64,000 nucleotides of DNA from an uncultured Coriobacteriaceae bacterium. Lineage in GTDB: Bacteria; Actinomycetota; Coriobacteriia; Coriobacteriales; Eggerthellaceae. The notes beneath the pieces are model-generated. The model was given only the letters and a program-made list of their open reading frames with translations. It was not told where the DNA came from and did no database searches. The stretch covers positions 62,001 through 126,000 of the forward strand of contig URQU01000001.1 in assembly GCA_900550055.1 (NCBI GenBank). Reading direction: 5' to 3'. Positions 1 to 8,531 of this stretch are shown here, one piece after another. Within the stretch, counting starts at the first letter, position 1; each line of letters starts with the position of its first letter. Both the position numbers and the translations under genes were made by a program.

Positions 1-969
1 TTCGACAAGTTCCTCCATCGCAAGGATGACGAAGATGACACGCCGCAGGAGTGGCTCGATGTGGATGACGACTTCGAGGCCCGCGCCGCCGGAAAGGCGC
101 GCGGCGGCTGGGAGAGCTTCCAGGAAGAGCACTACGAGCATGGCGAGTATCAGGGTGATTACGCCCTCGAGGTCGGTCAGGATGCTGCTGCGAACCCAGG
201 GGCTACGCAGGCCCTGCCCGCTATGCAAAACAGCGATCTTGGGGCAACTCAAGCATGGACGCCTCAGCCGATCGACGTCGAGACGGTCGGTCAGGAAGCT
301 TCGCGCGTTGCTTACGACGATTCCTTCGATGTCGATGACGTGGCCGATGACGAGCAGTCCCAGTCCAACCGCTTCCGTCCGTGGCATGGCGGTGCTTATT
401 CCGCTCGTCGCATGGAGAGCAGCAATCTGTCCTCCGAGGAGCTTGCCGACGAGGCAGCTGCAGCAGCGGTGCCGACGCCCGTAGAGCTCAACGAGGAGCT
501 CAACGAGGTGTACCAGTTCCGCAATCCCGACATCGACGCCGAGGTGTGGTTCGTGGCTCTGGGTTCCGAGCTCGCTCAGAACTCCGGCATGAGGGCGTTC
601 CTCGAAGCCCATCAATCCGAGCTGCGAGGTGCATTCATCGTTGACATCGACGCCATCGGCGCCGGCGATCTGACCATGATCGAGCGCGAGGGTTTCTTAA
701 AGCCTTCGAAAGCGTCGTCTCGTATGAAGCGCTACATCCGCAAGGCTTCGCAGGCTACCGGCATTAAGATGGCATCCGGTGCGTTGCTCGGCGACGAAAG
801 CGCTGCATCGTACGCCGCGAAGCACGGTTGCGAGGTCACCCATCTGGTGGGCATGGAAGGCGGTAAGCCCGCGCTATACGGCCAGCAGGACGACATCGTC
901 GAGAACATCGACGAGAAGAAACTGGCCTCCAACGTGGACTTCCTTATGGAGTTGTTGAAGAATATGTAA
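1..969 (+). CDS. C-terminal part of an M28-like peptidase family protein (5' end outside window)
   Basis: The reading frame is open from base 1, so the N-terminus lies upstream of the window. The visible 322 residues begin with about 150 acidic, low-complexity residues that look like a disordered linker. A folded C-terminal part follows (about residue 175 on) whose pattern (EVWFVALGSE, NSGMRAFLE, IDAIGAG, and a final DDIVENID segment) resembles the catalytic core of family M28 metallo-aminopeptidases. Two expected zinc-ligand positions look changed. The usual double Glu is Glu-Leu, and the His normally before the last acidic segment is not there (YGQQDDIVENID). It may therefore be catalytically inactive or have altered metal binding. 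Family assignment is by motif memory only. Confidence 0.55.
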   Translation, partial: FDKFLHRKDDEDDTPQEWLDVDDDFEARAAGKARGGWESFQEEHYEHGEYQGDYALEVGQDAAANPGATQALPAMQNSDLGATQAWTPQPIDVETVGQEASRVAYDDSFDVDDVADDEQSQSNRFRPWHGGAYSARRMESSNLSSEELADEAAAAAVPTPVELNEELNEVYQFRNPDIDAEVWFVALGSELAQNSGMRAFLEAHQSELRGAFIVDIDAIGAGDLTMIEREGFLKPSKASSRMKRYIRKASQATGIKMASGALLGDESAASYAAKHGCEVTHLVGMEGGKPALYGQQDDIVENIDEKKLASNVDFLMELLKNM

Positions 970-1101
970 GGCCTGTAACATGCTCGTTATCTGTCTGGAC
1001 GGCCGCTGGCCTATAATTTCAGCCCGCACGAGCATGAACTGAAGGTGCATTCACCGATTCGCGGCGATTGCGCTCTTATACAGGAACTAGAGAGGTTTAC
1101 T

Positions 1102-1251
1102 ATGGCTATTGAGGCATACTGCGTGAAATGCAAGGCAAAGAAAATAATGAAGGATCCCGTTGAGGGCGTCACGAAGAACGGCAAGCCCATCACGAAGGGC
1201 AAGTGCCCTGACTGCGGCACCACCATTTGCCGCATCGGCGCTGCAAAATAG
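1102..1251 (+). CDS. DUF5679-type small zinc-ribbon protein
   Basis: This is a 49-residue protein with two CxxC pairs (YCVKCKAKK near the N-terminus and CPDCG near the C-terminus), the layout of a small zinc ribbon. The stretch KKIMKDP...TKNGKPITKGKCPDCGTTICRIG matches what is known of the DUF5679 family, which is widespread in Actinobacteria and Chloroflexi and has no established role. The start at 1102 is chosen because the conserved region begins immediately (MAIEAYCVKC) and a purine-rich stretch (agagagg) lies just upstream. A TATAAT sequence at about 1012-1017 could be its -10 element. It stands alone, and a strong terminator follows. Confidence 0.85.
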   Translation: MAIEAYCVKCKAKKIMKDPVEGVTKNGKPITKGKCPDCGTTICRIGAAK

Positions 1252-1268
1252 CATATCGTTCGAGCAAC

Positions 1269-1308
1269 AACCAGCAATGCCCGCCCTGCGCGGGCATTGC
1301 TGGTTTTG
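1269..1308 (+). terminator. Rho-independent terminator after the DUF5679 gene
   Basis: A 14-bp perfect stem (CCAGCAATGCCCGC, 1271-1284, pairing with 1290-1303) has a 5-base loop and is followed by TTTT. It separates the small zinc-ribbon gene from citrate synthase. Confidence 0.85.
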
Positions 1309-1347
1309 AAGCGGCGGGAATGTATGACACGAAAGGAAGGGAGCGTA

Positions 1348-2694
1348 ATGGGCGGCACACAGAAAATCGACCTGTACGAGAATTTCAAGAGCATCAACTC
1401 GATCGATGCTGACAAGTACAAACGTTACGATGTGAAGCGCGGTCTGCGCAATGCCGACGGCACCGGCGTGCTGGCGGGATTGACGGGTATCTCCAACGTG
1501 CATGGCTACGTCATGTCCGATGGTGAAAAACTCGCCGACGAAGGCGAGTTGCGCCTTCGCGGGTATGATCTTTACGACCTTCTGGGTGTCGATGCGAAGG
1601 ACCGCCGATTCAACTATGAAGAGGTTTCCTATCTGCTGCTGATGGGCGAGCTTCCCACCGAGGAGCAGCTTTCCGGCTATATCGCCACCATCGATGCCCA
1701 GCGTGAGCTGCCCGATGGTTTCACCGCGTCCATGATCATGCGCAACACCCCTCCCGATATCATGAACGTGCTGGCTCGAACCATCCTGCTTCTGTATGCA
1801 TATGACGAAAATGCCGAGAATCGATCCGTCCAGCATGAGATCGGTACCGCCATCTCGCTGATTTCCCGTCTCCCCCGCATCATGGTGCTGACGTATTACG
1901 CGATTCGCGCGCGTTACAACAACGAGTCCATGATCATGCATCGCTTCATTCCGGGCCAATCCACCGCCGAGACCATTCTTTCCATGCTGCGCCCCGATAG
2001 GCAGTTCACGGCAGAGGAAGCGCGCATGCTTGACATCATGCTGTGCCTGCACGCCGAGCATGGCGGCGGCAACAACTCGTCGTTCACCACGCATGTGCTG
2101 ACTTCTGCGGACACGGACCCGTACTCTACGTACGCCGCGGCGATCGGATCGCTGAAGGGCCGCAAGCACGGTGGCGCGAACCATCAGGTTCTAGCCATGC
2201 AGAAGGAGATCAAGGACAACGTCGTCAATTGGGAAAACGATGACGAGGTTGCGGCATATCTTGCGAAGATCGTGAACAAGCAGGCTTATGACAAGAGCGG
2301 CCTGGTCTACGGCATGGGTCATGCAGTTTACACGCTGTCCGATCCTCGTGCCGTTATTTGCAAGCGCTTCGCCGAGAAGCTGGCTATGGGCACTGAATTC
2401 GAGGCCGAGTTCCGCCTGCTTGAGAAGATCGAGCGCCTGGCGCCCGAGGTTATCCTCAACGAGAAGGGCACAAGGAAGGATATGTGCGCGAATGTGGACA
2501 TGTATTCCGGCTTCGTGTACTCCATGCTGGGCATTCCGGAGGATCTGTTCACTCCGTTGTTCGCCTGTGCTCGTATGTCCGGCTGGGCGGCTCATCGCTT
2601 TGAGGAGATCGTTTCAGGCAAGCGCATCATCCGCCCGGCTTACAAGTCCATTTACAAAAAGAAACGTGAGTACATCCCTATGGACGAGCGGTAA
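1348..2694 (+). CDS. gltA: Citrate synthase
   Basis: Condenses oxaloacetate and acetyl-CoA to citrate in the cytoplasm. The 448-residue protein carries the family signatures HAEHGGGNNSS, KHGGANH (His274), GMGHAVYTLSDPR (His325) and NVDMYSG (Asp384), matching the two His and one Asp of the catalytic triad. FACARMSGWAAHRFEE near the C-terminus is the usual CoA/Arg region. The start at 1348 is chosen for the AAGGAAGGGA ribosome site at 1333-1342; the upstream in-frame ATG at 1324 has no such site. It is a single-gene unit between two terminators. A methylcitrate synthase role cannot be excluded by sequence alone, but no propionate genes are nearby. In this lineage it may feed glutamate synthesis rather than a full TCA cycle (inference). 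Confidence 0.93.
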   Translation: MGGTQKIDLYENFKSINSIDADKYKRYDVKRGLRNADGTGVLAGLTGISNVHGYVMSDGEKLADEGELRLRGYDLYDLLGVDAKDRRFNYEEVSYLLLMGELPTEEQLSGYIATIDAQRELPDGFTASMIMRNTPPDIMNVLARTILLLYAYDENAENRSVQHEIGTAISLISRLPRIMVLTYYAIRARYNNESMIMHRFIPGQSTAETILSMLRPDRQFTAEEARMLDIMLCLHAEHGGGNNSSFTTHVLTSADTDPYSTYAAAIGSLKGRKHGGANHQVLAMQKEIKDNVVNWENDDEVAAYLAKIVNKQAYDKSGLVYGMGHAVYTLSDPRAVICKRFAEKLAMGTEFEAEFRLLEKIERLAPEVILNEKGTRKDMCANVDMYSGFVYSMLGIPEDLFTPLFACARMSGWAAHRFEEIVSGKRIIRPAYKSIYKKKREYIPMDER

Positions 2695-2717
2695 GCGCAA
2701 CGTAACGCAAAACCCTG

Positions 2718-2750
2718 TAAAAGCGCCCGGATTAGTTCCGGGCGCTTTTA
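2718..2750 (+). terminator. Rho-independent terminator after citrate synthase
   Basis: The stem TAAAAGCGCCCGG pairs with CCGGGCGCTTTTA around a 7-base loop. The A-rich left arm and T-rich right end allow it to act in both directions. Confidence 0.85.
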
Positions 2751-3035
2751 CATTGCATGGGGACGAATAAGGAGACAAGTAATCGTAGGATTACATAAAG
2801 CTATACTATTTCATATCCGATAGATTTGGGGTTCTGAAGAAGGCCGAAAGCCTGACTTGTCCCCCGTTACCGTCCGCTTGGTATGCTTGCGATAGTTCCT
2901 GGTCAGAACGGTTTACGTTACCGATATTGACGCCTGCCGAAGTTGTTTTCTGATTTGTGCTGACATTGCCTTGCTTATGCAAGCGGGCTGCTGAGCCTGA
3001 AGTAACCTTGCGGTTTCGGCTTGATCGACCTTCTG
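2751..3035. other. Intergenic stretch without a supported gene
   Basis: There is no convincing coding region on either strand between the citrate synthase terminator and the tRNA-Ser terminator. The only overlapping open frame on the minus strand runs through the tRNA and has no family features. The stretch is AT-richer than its surroundings and contains GGGGAC/GTCCCC fragments that resemble the REP-like units near 13.4 and 14.6 kb, but too short to assign. Confidence 0.5.
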
Positions 3036-3063
3036 AAAAAGAAAACGCCCGGAGACCCGGGCG
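3036..3063 (-). terminator. Terminator of tRNA-Ser(UGA)
   Basis: Read on the minus strand, the hairpin CGCCCGG/CCGGGCG (3046-3063) is followed by TTTTCTTTTT, directly downstream of the tRNA gene. Confidence 0.8.
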
Positions 3064-3072
3064 ATAGCATTC

Positions 3073-3160
3073 TGGCGGAGGAAGTAGGATTCGAACCCAC
3101 GGAACCTTGCGGCTCAACAGTTTTCAAGACTGCCGCCTTCAACCACTCGGCCATTCCTCC
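3073..3160 (-). tRNA. tRNA-Ser (anticodon UGA)
   Basis: The minus strand reads GGAGGAATGGCCGAG at the 5' end, an anticodon loop CT-TGA-AA, a long variable arm typical of class II tRNAs (TTGAGCCGCAAGGTTC), the T-loop GGTTCGAATCC, and an acceptor arm pairing with the 5' end followed by an encoded CCA. The anticodon TGA decodes UCA/UCN serine codons. Confidence 0.97.
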
Positions 3161-3185
3161 ATATAGCTTGCTAGGATACCATATA

Positions 3186-3698
3186 ATGTTGCTTATGAAT
3201 GACGAAGAATACATGCGCATGGCGCTTGAGGAAGCGCAACGTGCGGCGGATATGGGAGAGGTTCCCATTGGCGCCGTGGTTGTGTACCACCCTATCGACA
3301 AAGGCACTCGCCGCCCCCTAGCGGAGCCTCGCGTGATCGCGCGAGCGTGCAATATCCGCGAGACGCAGCAAGATCCTGCAGGGCATGCGGAATTCGTAGC
3401 CATGAAGCAGGCAGCGGCCGAACTTGGCGTGTGGAGGCTTTCGGGTTGCACGGTGTACGTGACGTTGGAGCCGTGCATCATGTGCGCCGGACTGATGCAT
3501 CAGGCTCGAGTCGACCGCTGTGTGTTCGGCGCACCCGACCCGAAGGCAGGTGCGTTGGGCACGCTGTATTCCATCCATGAGGACAAGCGCCTCAACCATA
3601 CATTCGATGTGAAAGCCGGCGTGCTGTCCGAAGAATGTGCAACCATGTTGCGAGAATTCTTCAAGGCACGTCGAAAGAAACGAACGGAGCAGCAGTGA
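3186..3698 (+). CDS. tadA: tRNA-specific adenosine-34 deaminase
   Basis: Deaminates A34 to inosine in tRNA-Arg(ACG). The 170-residue protein has the cytidine-deaminase-like zinc site: HAE (His67, catalytic Glu69) and PCxxC (Cys97, Cys100), with an N-terminal DEEYMRMALEEAQRAADMGEVPIGAVVV segment diagnostic of TadA. An insertion of about ten residues after GAVVV (YHPIDKGTRRPL) is longer than in E. coli TadA. The ATG at 3186 is the first in the conserved frame; ATG 3195 is an alternative. The neighbouring tRNA-Ser followed by tadA is a common bacterial arrangement. The stop overlaps the first possible start of ispE (TGATG). Confidence 0.93.
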   Translation: MLLMNDEEYMRMALEEAQRAADMGEVPIGAVVVYHPIDKGTRRPLAEPRVIARACNIRETQQDPAGHAEFVAMKQAAAELGVWRLSGCTVYVTLEPCIMCAGLMHQARVDRCVFGAPDPKAGALGTLYSIHEDKRLNHTFDVKAGVLSEECATMLREFFKARRKKRTEQQ

Positions 3699-4717
3699 TG
3701 CAGCAAAACGAAAAGCAGAATGTTTCACGTGAAACATTGGAAGGGTCCGTGGATATGCTCGACATAGCCCGCGTAGCCCAAGATGTGGAAGCTCGCGAGT
3801 TTGCCGGCATGGGCTCGCTGAAGCTAGTGGCTCCGGCGAAGGTCAACCTGTATCTGAACGTCAAGGGTGTGCGCGAGGATGGATACCACGAGGTATCCAC
3901 GACGATGCACGCGCTGATGCTTCATGACGTGCTGCGCATGAAGATCATCCCGGGCACCGGCGAAGCGGTGAAGCTGACCACGCGCAGCTTCGAGGGCCTT
4001 GCTCCCTTGGATGTCGATCCGCAGGACAATATCGTGGTGAAGGCCATCCTGAAGCTTGCCGAGGCTTTCGGTCGCACGCTTGGCGAAGAGGAAACGATGC
4101 GCGTGCATCTGGAGAAGCGCATCCCTGTTCAGGCTGGTTTGGGCGGCGGCTCCTCGGATGCCGCAGCGGCGCTGCTTGGCTCGGCTGTTTTATGGGGCGA
4201 AAGCGTTCTGGACCCGCGAATCAAAGAGGTTGCAGCTCAGCTGGGTGCCGATGTGGTCTTCTTCTTGCAAGGCGGTTGCGCGCTCTACGACGGCATCGGC
4301 GAGCATCTTGTCCGCACGCTCAAGCCGATGAACGACTTCTTGGTGTTGGTGAAGCCCGAAGGCGGCGTTTGCACGGCCGAGTCCTACAAGAAGCTCGATG
4401 AGGATCCTCAGCCCATCCCGACCGAGGATGCACAAGCTGCGGAATCGGCGGAGTATGCGATGACCGTGCCGTTGCTGAACAATATGGCGAAGGCAAGCGA
4501 GCAGCTGAATCCGGGAATCCGCACTGTACGCGAATGGTTGCAGGAGCAGCCGGGCGTATGCAAGGCTATGATGTCCGGCAGCGGTGCCGCGGTGTTCGCG
4601 ATATGCGATTCCTTCGCATCGGCGGCTAAGGTGGCAACCGATGCGCAGGCCAAGGGGTGGTGGGCTCGTACCACCACGTTCGGTCCCTTCAAGGCAACGC
4701 TTACCACGAATTGCTAA
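3698..4717 (+). CDS. ispE: 4-diphosphocytidyl-2-C-methyl-D-erythritol kinase
   Basis: GHMP-family kinase of the MEP isoprenoid pathway, phosphorylating CDP-methylerythritol. The catalytic body starts at LVAPAKVNLYLNV, and the ATP loop PVQAGLGGGSSDAAAAL is intact, as is the C-terminal MMSGSGAAVFA motif. From 3698 the product is 339 residues, about 40 longer than typical IspE at the N-terminus. That extension contains VSRETL, encoded by a parS palindrome (3721-3736). A more likely start is ATG 3755, preceded by GGAAGGG at 3739-3745 with good spacing; parS would then be intergenic. It may be co-transcribed with tadA. Confidence 0.9.
   Translation: MQQNEKQNVSRETLEGSVDMLDIARVAQDVEAREFAGMGSLKLVAPAKVNLYLNVKGVREDGYHEVSTTMHALMLHDVLRMKIIPGTGEAVKLTTRSFEGLAPLDVDPQDNIVVKAILKLAEAFGRTLGEEETMRVHLEKRIPVQAGLGGGSSDAAAALLGSAVLWGESVLDPRIKEVAAQLGADVVFFLQGGCALYDGIGEHLVRTLKPMNDFLVLVKPEGGVCTAESYKKLDEDPQPIPTEDAQAAESAEYAMTVPLLNNMAKASEQLNPGIRTVREWLQEQPGVCKAMMSGSGAAVFAICDSFASAAKVATDAQAKGWWARTTTFGPFKATLTTNC
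3721..3736. other. parS site (ParB-binding palindrome), copy 1
   Basis: TGTTTCACGTGAAACA is a perfect 16-bp palindrome (extended to 20 bp by AAT/ATT flanks) identical to the canonical chromosomal parS consensus bound by ParB/Spo0J. It lies between tadA and the probable ispE start. Confidence 0.88.
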
Positions 4718-4872
4718 ACGTATTCCTGAAGCAATGGTTTCAGCGCGGGGAGATGTAGTCTATCCTGCATGCAAGGCGGATGCATCGGTTTCGAAAGGAC
4801 GCCTGGCAAATCGAGGCGAAAGGGGAAAGCCTCGGAATCGAACAGAAGGGGCAACCCGTAAAGGAGGAAGCT

Positions 4873-5424
4873 ATGACAGCGGTAATCATCGTCGTTGCGA
4901 TAGCTGTGGTGCTGATCGTGTTCATCATCGCGCTCTACAACAAGTTGGTGAAGCTTCGCAACATGGTGGACAACGCATGGGCGCAGATCGATGTGCAGCT
5001 TCAAAGGCGTTTTGATCTTATACCGAACGTAGTGGAGACTGTGAAGGGATATGCGCAGCACGAGAGCGCTACCCTGGATGCTGTCACGCAGGCTCGTGCG
5101 GCGGTGGCTAACGCAAACACTCCTGAGGGCCGCATGGGAGCTAACAACCACCTTACTGAAACCCTCAAAAGCCTGTTTGCGGTTGCCGAGGCTTATCCCG
5201 ATTTGAAGGCGAACGCCAACTTCCAGCAATTGCAGGCTGAGTTGTCGAACACCGAGGACAAGATCAGCTATATGCGTCAAAGCTTCAACGATACAGTGAT
5301 GAAGTACAACACTGCTATCCAGACGTTCCCCGCCGTGCTCCTCGCTGGCGCTATGGGATTCAAAGAGCGTCCGAACTTCGCCGCCGATGAGAGTGCTTCC
5401 ACCGCGCCGAAGGTGACGTTCTAG
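4873..5424 (+). CDS. lemA: LemA family membrane protein
   Basis: This 183-residue protein has one N-terminal membrane helix (MTAVIIVVAIAVVLIVFI) followed by the LemA signature (YNKLVKLRNMVDNAWAQIDV, QLQRRFDLIPNVVETVKGYAQHE, and later LQAELSNTEDKISYMRQSFND). The protein is predicted to be an Nout-anchored helical bundle; its function is not settled. The start is fixed by AAGGAGG at 4861-4867. One base separates its stop from the next small membrane gene, and a DUF2207 protein, a frequent LemA companion, lies 0.8 kb downstream. Confidence 0.92.
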   Translation: MTAVIIVVAIAVVLIVFIIALYNKLVKLRNMVDNAWAQIDVQLQRRFDLIPNVVETVKGYAQHESATLDAVTQARAAVANANTPEGRMGANNHLTETLKSLFAVAEAYPDLKANANFQQLQAELSNTEDKISYMRQSFNDTVMKYNTAIQTFPAVLLAGAMGFKERPNFAADESASTAPKVTF

Positions 5425-5425
5425 C

Positions 5426-5791
5426 ATGGTTGCAAGGTTGACGCGCATCATACCGTTGCTGCTATTGCTGGCTTTTGCGGCCGGCGTGGTGTACGTGGTG
5501 GCATCATGGCGCTATTCGCCTGCGCGGGCGAAGGAGATCCTTATCAAGGCCTTCACTGTGCTGAATGTAGCGTTGGCTGCGTTTTTCGGCTTGGCGAGTC
5601 TGTATGCGTTGTCGGAGAGCAACGGCGATGTGCTGGATTTGACGCTTTCGTTCATGGTTACGGCGTTGGTGGCTTTGGGAATCACGCGGATATGCCGAGC
5701 CGTGTTCCTGAAGCACAACCCCTCGTATCGGATGAAGCCGATGAAAGCGAAGCGTTTGCGTCGCTCGCCCTGGCCCTGGGGAAGAAGATAG
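5426..5791 (+). CDS. Small integral membrane protein downstream of lemA
   Basis: This 121-residue protein has three predicted hydrophobic segments (about residues 8-26, 45-62 and 75-92) and a strongly basic C-terminal tail (KPMKAKRLRRSPWPWGRR). It starts two bases after the lemA stop, so it is almost certainly translated from the same transcript. No family was recognised. The positively charged tail suggests a cytoplasmic C-terminus. A terminator follows immediately, so lemA and this gene form a two-gene unit. Confidence 0.7.
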   Translation: MVARLTRIIPLLLLLAFAAGVVYVVASWRYSPARAKEILIKAFTVLNVALAAFFGLASLYALSESNGDVLDLTLSFMVTALVALGITRICRAVFLKHNPSYRMKPMKAKRLRRSPWPWGRR

Positions 5792-5796
5792 ATTGC

Positions 5797-5825
5797 GAAG
5801 GCGCCCGATTCTGGGCGCCTTCTTT
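5797..5825 (+). terminator. Terminator of the lemA unit
   Basis: The stem GAAGGCGCCCG pairs with GGGCGCCTTC around a short loop and is followed by TTTT. Confidence 0.85.
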
Positions 5826-6077
5826 TATGGCGCGGAAAGGCGTTGGGAAGACGGCCTACGAAGGGGTGGGGTCACTTCTCTGGAAAGGGCGTGCAGTTGA
5901 GATAATGGTCTGCTATAAGGTGCTTTCCATGAGGCTATTCTCGTGCAAATGTGCGAAATCGTTCGAGACCGCCTGCAAGGCTTAGGAAGTCGTAGCAAGG
6001 GAGTGGCTGCATAAGATGATGCTGATATAAATGATGTCAGGGCATGAAGACCCGAGAATGCGAGGGTTGAAAGAAAA
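5826..6077. other. Intergenic stretch without a supported gene
   Basis: Open frames here show no family features and no ribosome site. The stretch lies between the lemA terminator and the minus-strand tRNA terminator. Confidence 0.5.
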
Positions 6078-6099
6078 AGCCCCCGCGTTTGCGGGGGCT
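6066..6099 (-). terminator. Terminator of tRNA-Ser(GCU)
   Basis: The hairpin AGCCCCCGC/GCGGGGGCT (6078-6099), read on the minus strand, is followed by TTTTTCTTTC, ten bases past the tRNA 3' end. Confidence 0.85.
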
Positions 6100-6108
6100 G
6101 AGAATTCG

Positions 6109-6199
6109 TGGCGGAGAAGTAGGGATTCGAACCCTAGATGCCCTTGTGGGGCATACTCACTTAGCAGGCGAGCACCTTCGGCCTCTCGGTCACTTCTCC
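6109..6199 (-). tRNA. tRNA-Ser (anticodon GCU)
   Basis: The minus strand reads GGAGAAGTGACCGAG at the 5' end, an anticodon loop CT-GCT-AA, a long variable arm (GAGTATGCCCCACAAGGGCATC), the T-loop GGTTCGAATCC, a matching acceptor stem and an encoded CCA. It decodes AGC/AGU serine codons. Confidence 0.97.
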
Positions 6200-6264
6200 A
6201 CGCTATAATAGGTGCGGGTAGATATAATACCTTGACTGTCGGAAACTTGCAAGGAGCATTCTCG

Positions 6265-8268
6265 ATGCAATACACAAGGACACCTCAATTCCCAGGCAGC
6301 CAGCGGGAGGAAGCGCGTTGTCGCGTTGCATGGATGATCGCGGCTGTGTTAGTGGTCGTTGCTTGCGCATGTGCGTTGGCAGCTTTGCCGGGCAAAGCCT
6401 ATGCGAAGTCGTACACCATGCCGCAAGTGAACATTCAGGCTCAGCTGGAAACCGATGGAACGCTTCACGTGGTGGAACAGCGCACGTTCGATTTCAACGG
6501 CTCGTATTCCGCTATTTGGTGGTCGTTGAGTCTGCTGCCTACGAACGCGGAATTCTCCGTGAACGGTGTTCGCATGATGGGCGTCGATGATTCCGGCGCT
6601 GCTGAAGGGTCGATGTCGGCGCTGCCCGAGGTGCCGTTCGAGCTGAAGTGGCGCGAGGAAGGCGGCCCGGGGCGGAACTCCTATTCCCTGGACAGCCCGA
6701 AGAACACGGTGTATGTGTTCTTCGGCTCTCATCCCGAGCGTGTGGTTGTGGAGCTTGATTACACCATCACCAATATGGCCCAGGTGTACGATGACGTCTC
6801 CGAGGTGTATTGGCAGTATCTAGGCTCCGAGTGGTCGGCAGCCTCCGAGAACGTGACGGCCACGCTTCAGCTTCCCCTCCCCCAGGGCGTTACGGTGGAT
6901 CCTGGTGAGAACGTGCGCGCATGGGGCCATGGTCCGCTGAGCGGCAACGTTTCCGTTAACGCCGATGGTTCGGTCACATGCACGGTTCCTCGTGTGGAAA
7001 CCGGCGAATATGCCGAGATGCGCGTGTGCATCCCTTCCAAATGGCTGACGAACGTGTCGCTGAGCACACAGCGCCTGCATGCCGGCGAGCAGCGCCTGGA
7101 TACGGTGCTGAAGGAGGAGAAGGCCTGGGCGGATACGGCGAACAGCAAGCGCATGATGTCGTTGGCGTTCTCCGTGGCGTGCGTGGCCGTGTGCGTTGCG
7201 GCATTGATCTGGGCTATTGTCATGTTCTTCCGCCATGGCAAGGAGCATAAGCCGGACTTTACGGAGCAATACTGGCGCGATGTGCCGCGAAAGGGCTTGC
7301 ATCCGGCCGTCATCGGCCGCTTGTGGCGTTGGGACAGGACGAGCACCGACGATCTTACGGCAACTATCATGCATCTGGCGCAAACGGGTGCTGTTCGCAT
7401 CGATTCCGGTTCGTATATGGCGCCGACGAAGCATGGCGGCATGAAAACGGTCAACGACTTCTATATCACGAAGATGGTGGAGGCCGATGCCGTAAGCGAC
7501 CCGATTGACAAGGCGGCGTTCGAGCTGCTGTTCGACAGAGTGGCGGCAGGCCAGAATTCGCTGTGGTTCGGCAGCATCAAGAAATACGGCGATGATCATC
7601 CTGAGCGGCTGGTGAACGCCGTGAAACACTGGCAAGATGTGCTGACCGCGGAGACGGACAAGCACGGATTCTTCGAGGAGAAGGGCAATAATCTGCGCGC
7701 CTGGACGTGGGCGCTCGCTGTCATATTGATTGCGGTGGCAATGGTGATTTGGTTCATAACCGATAACATGCTGCCCGTGATATGCGGTGTTCCCACTGTT
7801 GCGGCGCTGGCTTTCATCGGGAACAACATGACGCGACGCAGCGTCGATGGCAACAACCTGGTTGCGCACTGCAAGGCGTTGCGCAATTGGCTGCGCGATT
7901 TCAGCTCGCTTGAGGAGCGTCCGCCCACCGATGTGAAGGTGTGGGGCGAGTTCATGGTGTACGCGTATCTGTTCGGCGTTGCGAAGCAGGCCATCGAGCA
8001 GCTTCGCAAGACGCAGCCCCAGCTATTCACGGTCGATCAAACGTATGGAGATACCTACGTGCCCTGGTGGGGTTGGTACACCTCTTACGAGACCGGTGCG
8101 AGCGCCGGGATGCCTGATGTGGGAAGCTTCCTCTCCGCGTCGTTCAACCAGGCTGTGAAAACCGCTCACGAGGCTATACAGGGGGAATCTAGCGGCAGCG
8201 GAAGCGGCGGTGGATTCTCCAGCGGTGGCGGCGGAGGCTTCGGCGGCGGCGGTGGCGGAGCCCGTTAG
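6265..8268 (+). CDS. DUF2207 membrane protein with Gly-rich C-terminus
   Basis: A 667-residue surface protein. A signal peptide or signal anchor occupies about residues 22-48 (WMIAAVLVVVACACALAALPG...AYA). A DUF2207-like extracellular beta domain follows (about 50-280; VNIQAQLETDGTLHVVEQRTFDF). There is a membrane helix near 300, a cytoplasmic segment, a helix pair near 490-525, and a C-terminal tail of Ser/Gly repeats (GGGFSSGGGGGFGGGGG). This is the architecture seen in predicted membrane proteins that co-occur with LemA. The start is supported by AAGGAG at 6251-6256; TATAAT at 6223-6228 may be its -10. The function is unknown; a role in envelope maintenance is an inference. Confidence 0.85.
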   Translation: MQYTRTPQFPGSQREEARCRVAWMIAAVLVVVACACALAALPGKAYAKSYTMPQVNIQAQLETDGTLHVVEQRTFDFNGSYSAIWWSLSLLPTNAEFSVNGVRMMGVDDSGAAEGSMSALPEVPFELKWREEGGPGRNSYSLDSPKNTVYVFFGSHPERVVVELDYTITNMAQVYDDVSEVYWQYLGSEWSAASENVTATLQLPLPQGVTVDPGENVRAWGHGPLSGNVSVNADGSVTCTVPRVETGEYAEMRVCIPSKWLTNVSLSTQRLHAGEQRLDTVLKEEKAWADTANSKRMMSLAFSVACVAVCVAALIWAIVMFFRHGKEHKPDFTEQYWRDVPRKGLHPAVIGRLWRWDRTSTDDLTATIMHLAQTGAVRIDSGSYMAPTKHGGMKTVNDFYITKMVEADAVSDPIDKAAFELLFDRVAAGQNSLWFGSIKKYGDDHPERLVNAVKHWQDVLTAETDKHGFFEEKGNNLRAWTWALAVILIAVAMVIWFITDNMLPVICGVPTVAALAFIGNNMTRRSVDGNNLVAHCKALRNWLRDFSSLEERPPTDVKVWGEFMVYAYLFGVAKQAIEQLRKTQPQLFTVDQTYGDTYVPWWGWYTSYETGASAGMPDVGSFLSASFNQAVKTAHEAIQGESSGSGSGGGFSSGGGGGFGGGGGGAR

Positions 8269-8436
8269 GCTTGGCCGAGCTTCCGTGCATTGCCAACGGC
8301 GCAAAAGGCTGACATTTAGGCTTTCGGTCGGTTACGTCAGCTTGCTTGCCGCCGGGTCCGCGCCGTCCGGCTTTTCGACGATGTCGGTCTGCTAAGATAG
8401 CGGACGCGTCGTTAAGAGCGAATCACGTTGAGCACG

Positions 8437-8488
8437 AAACGCCGATCTGCGTCGCCTTATGCGGCTGTAGATCGGCGTTTCTTTATTG
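8437..8488 (+). terminator. Probable terminator upstream of the DMT transporter
   Basis: The arms AAACGCCGATCT and AGATCGGCGTTT (8437-8448 and 8469-8480) flank a 20-base loop and are followed by CTTTATT. The inner loop also contains a smaller GC hairpin. It lies 170 bases after the DUF2207 stop. Confidence 0.65.
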
Positions 8489-8531
8489 TGCCCGGTTATG
8501 GGTTGCAATCGGGGGTAAAAGGGAAGGTTGC

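Noticed and set aside
1087..2184. Long minus-strand open frame opposite citrate synthase
   Set aside because: It is a reverse-strand shadow of a clear citrate synthase gene, with His/Gln-rich, non-protein-like composition and no ribosome site.
2806..3117. Minus-strand 103-codon frame near 3 kb
   Set aside because: It overlaps the tRNA-Ser gene and its terminator.
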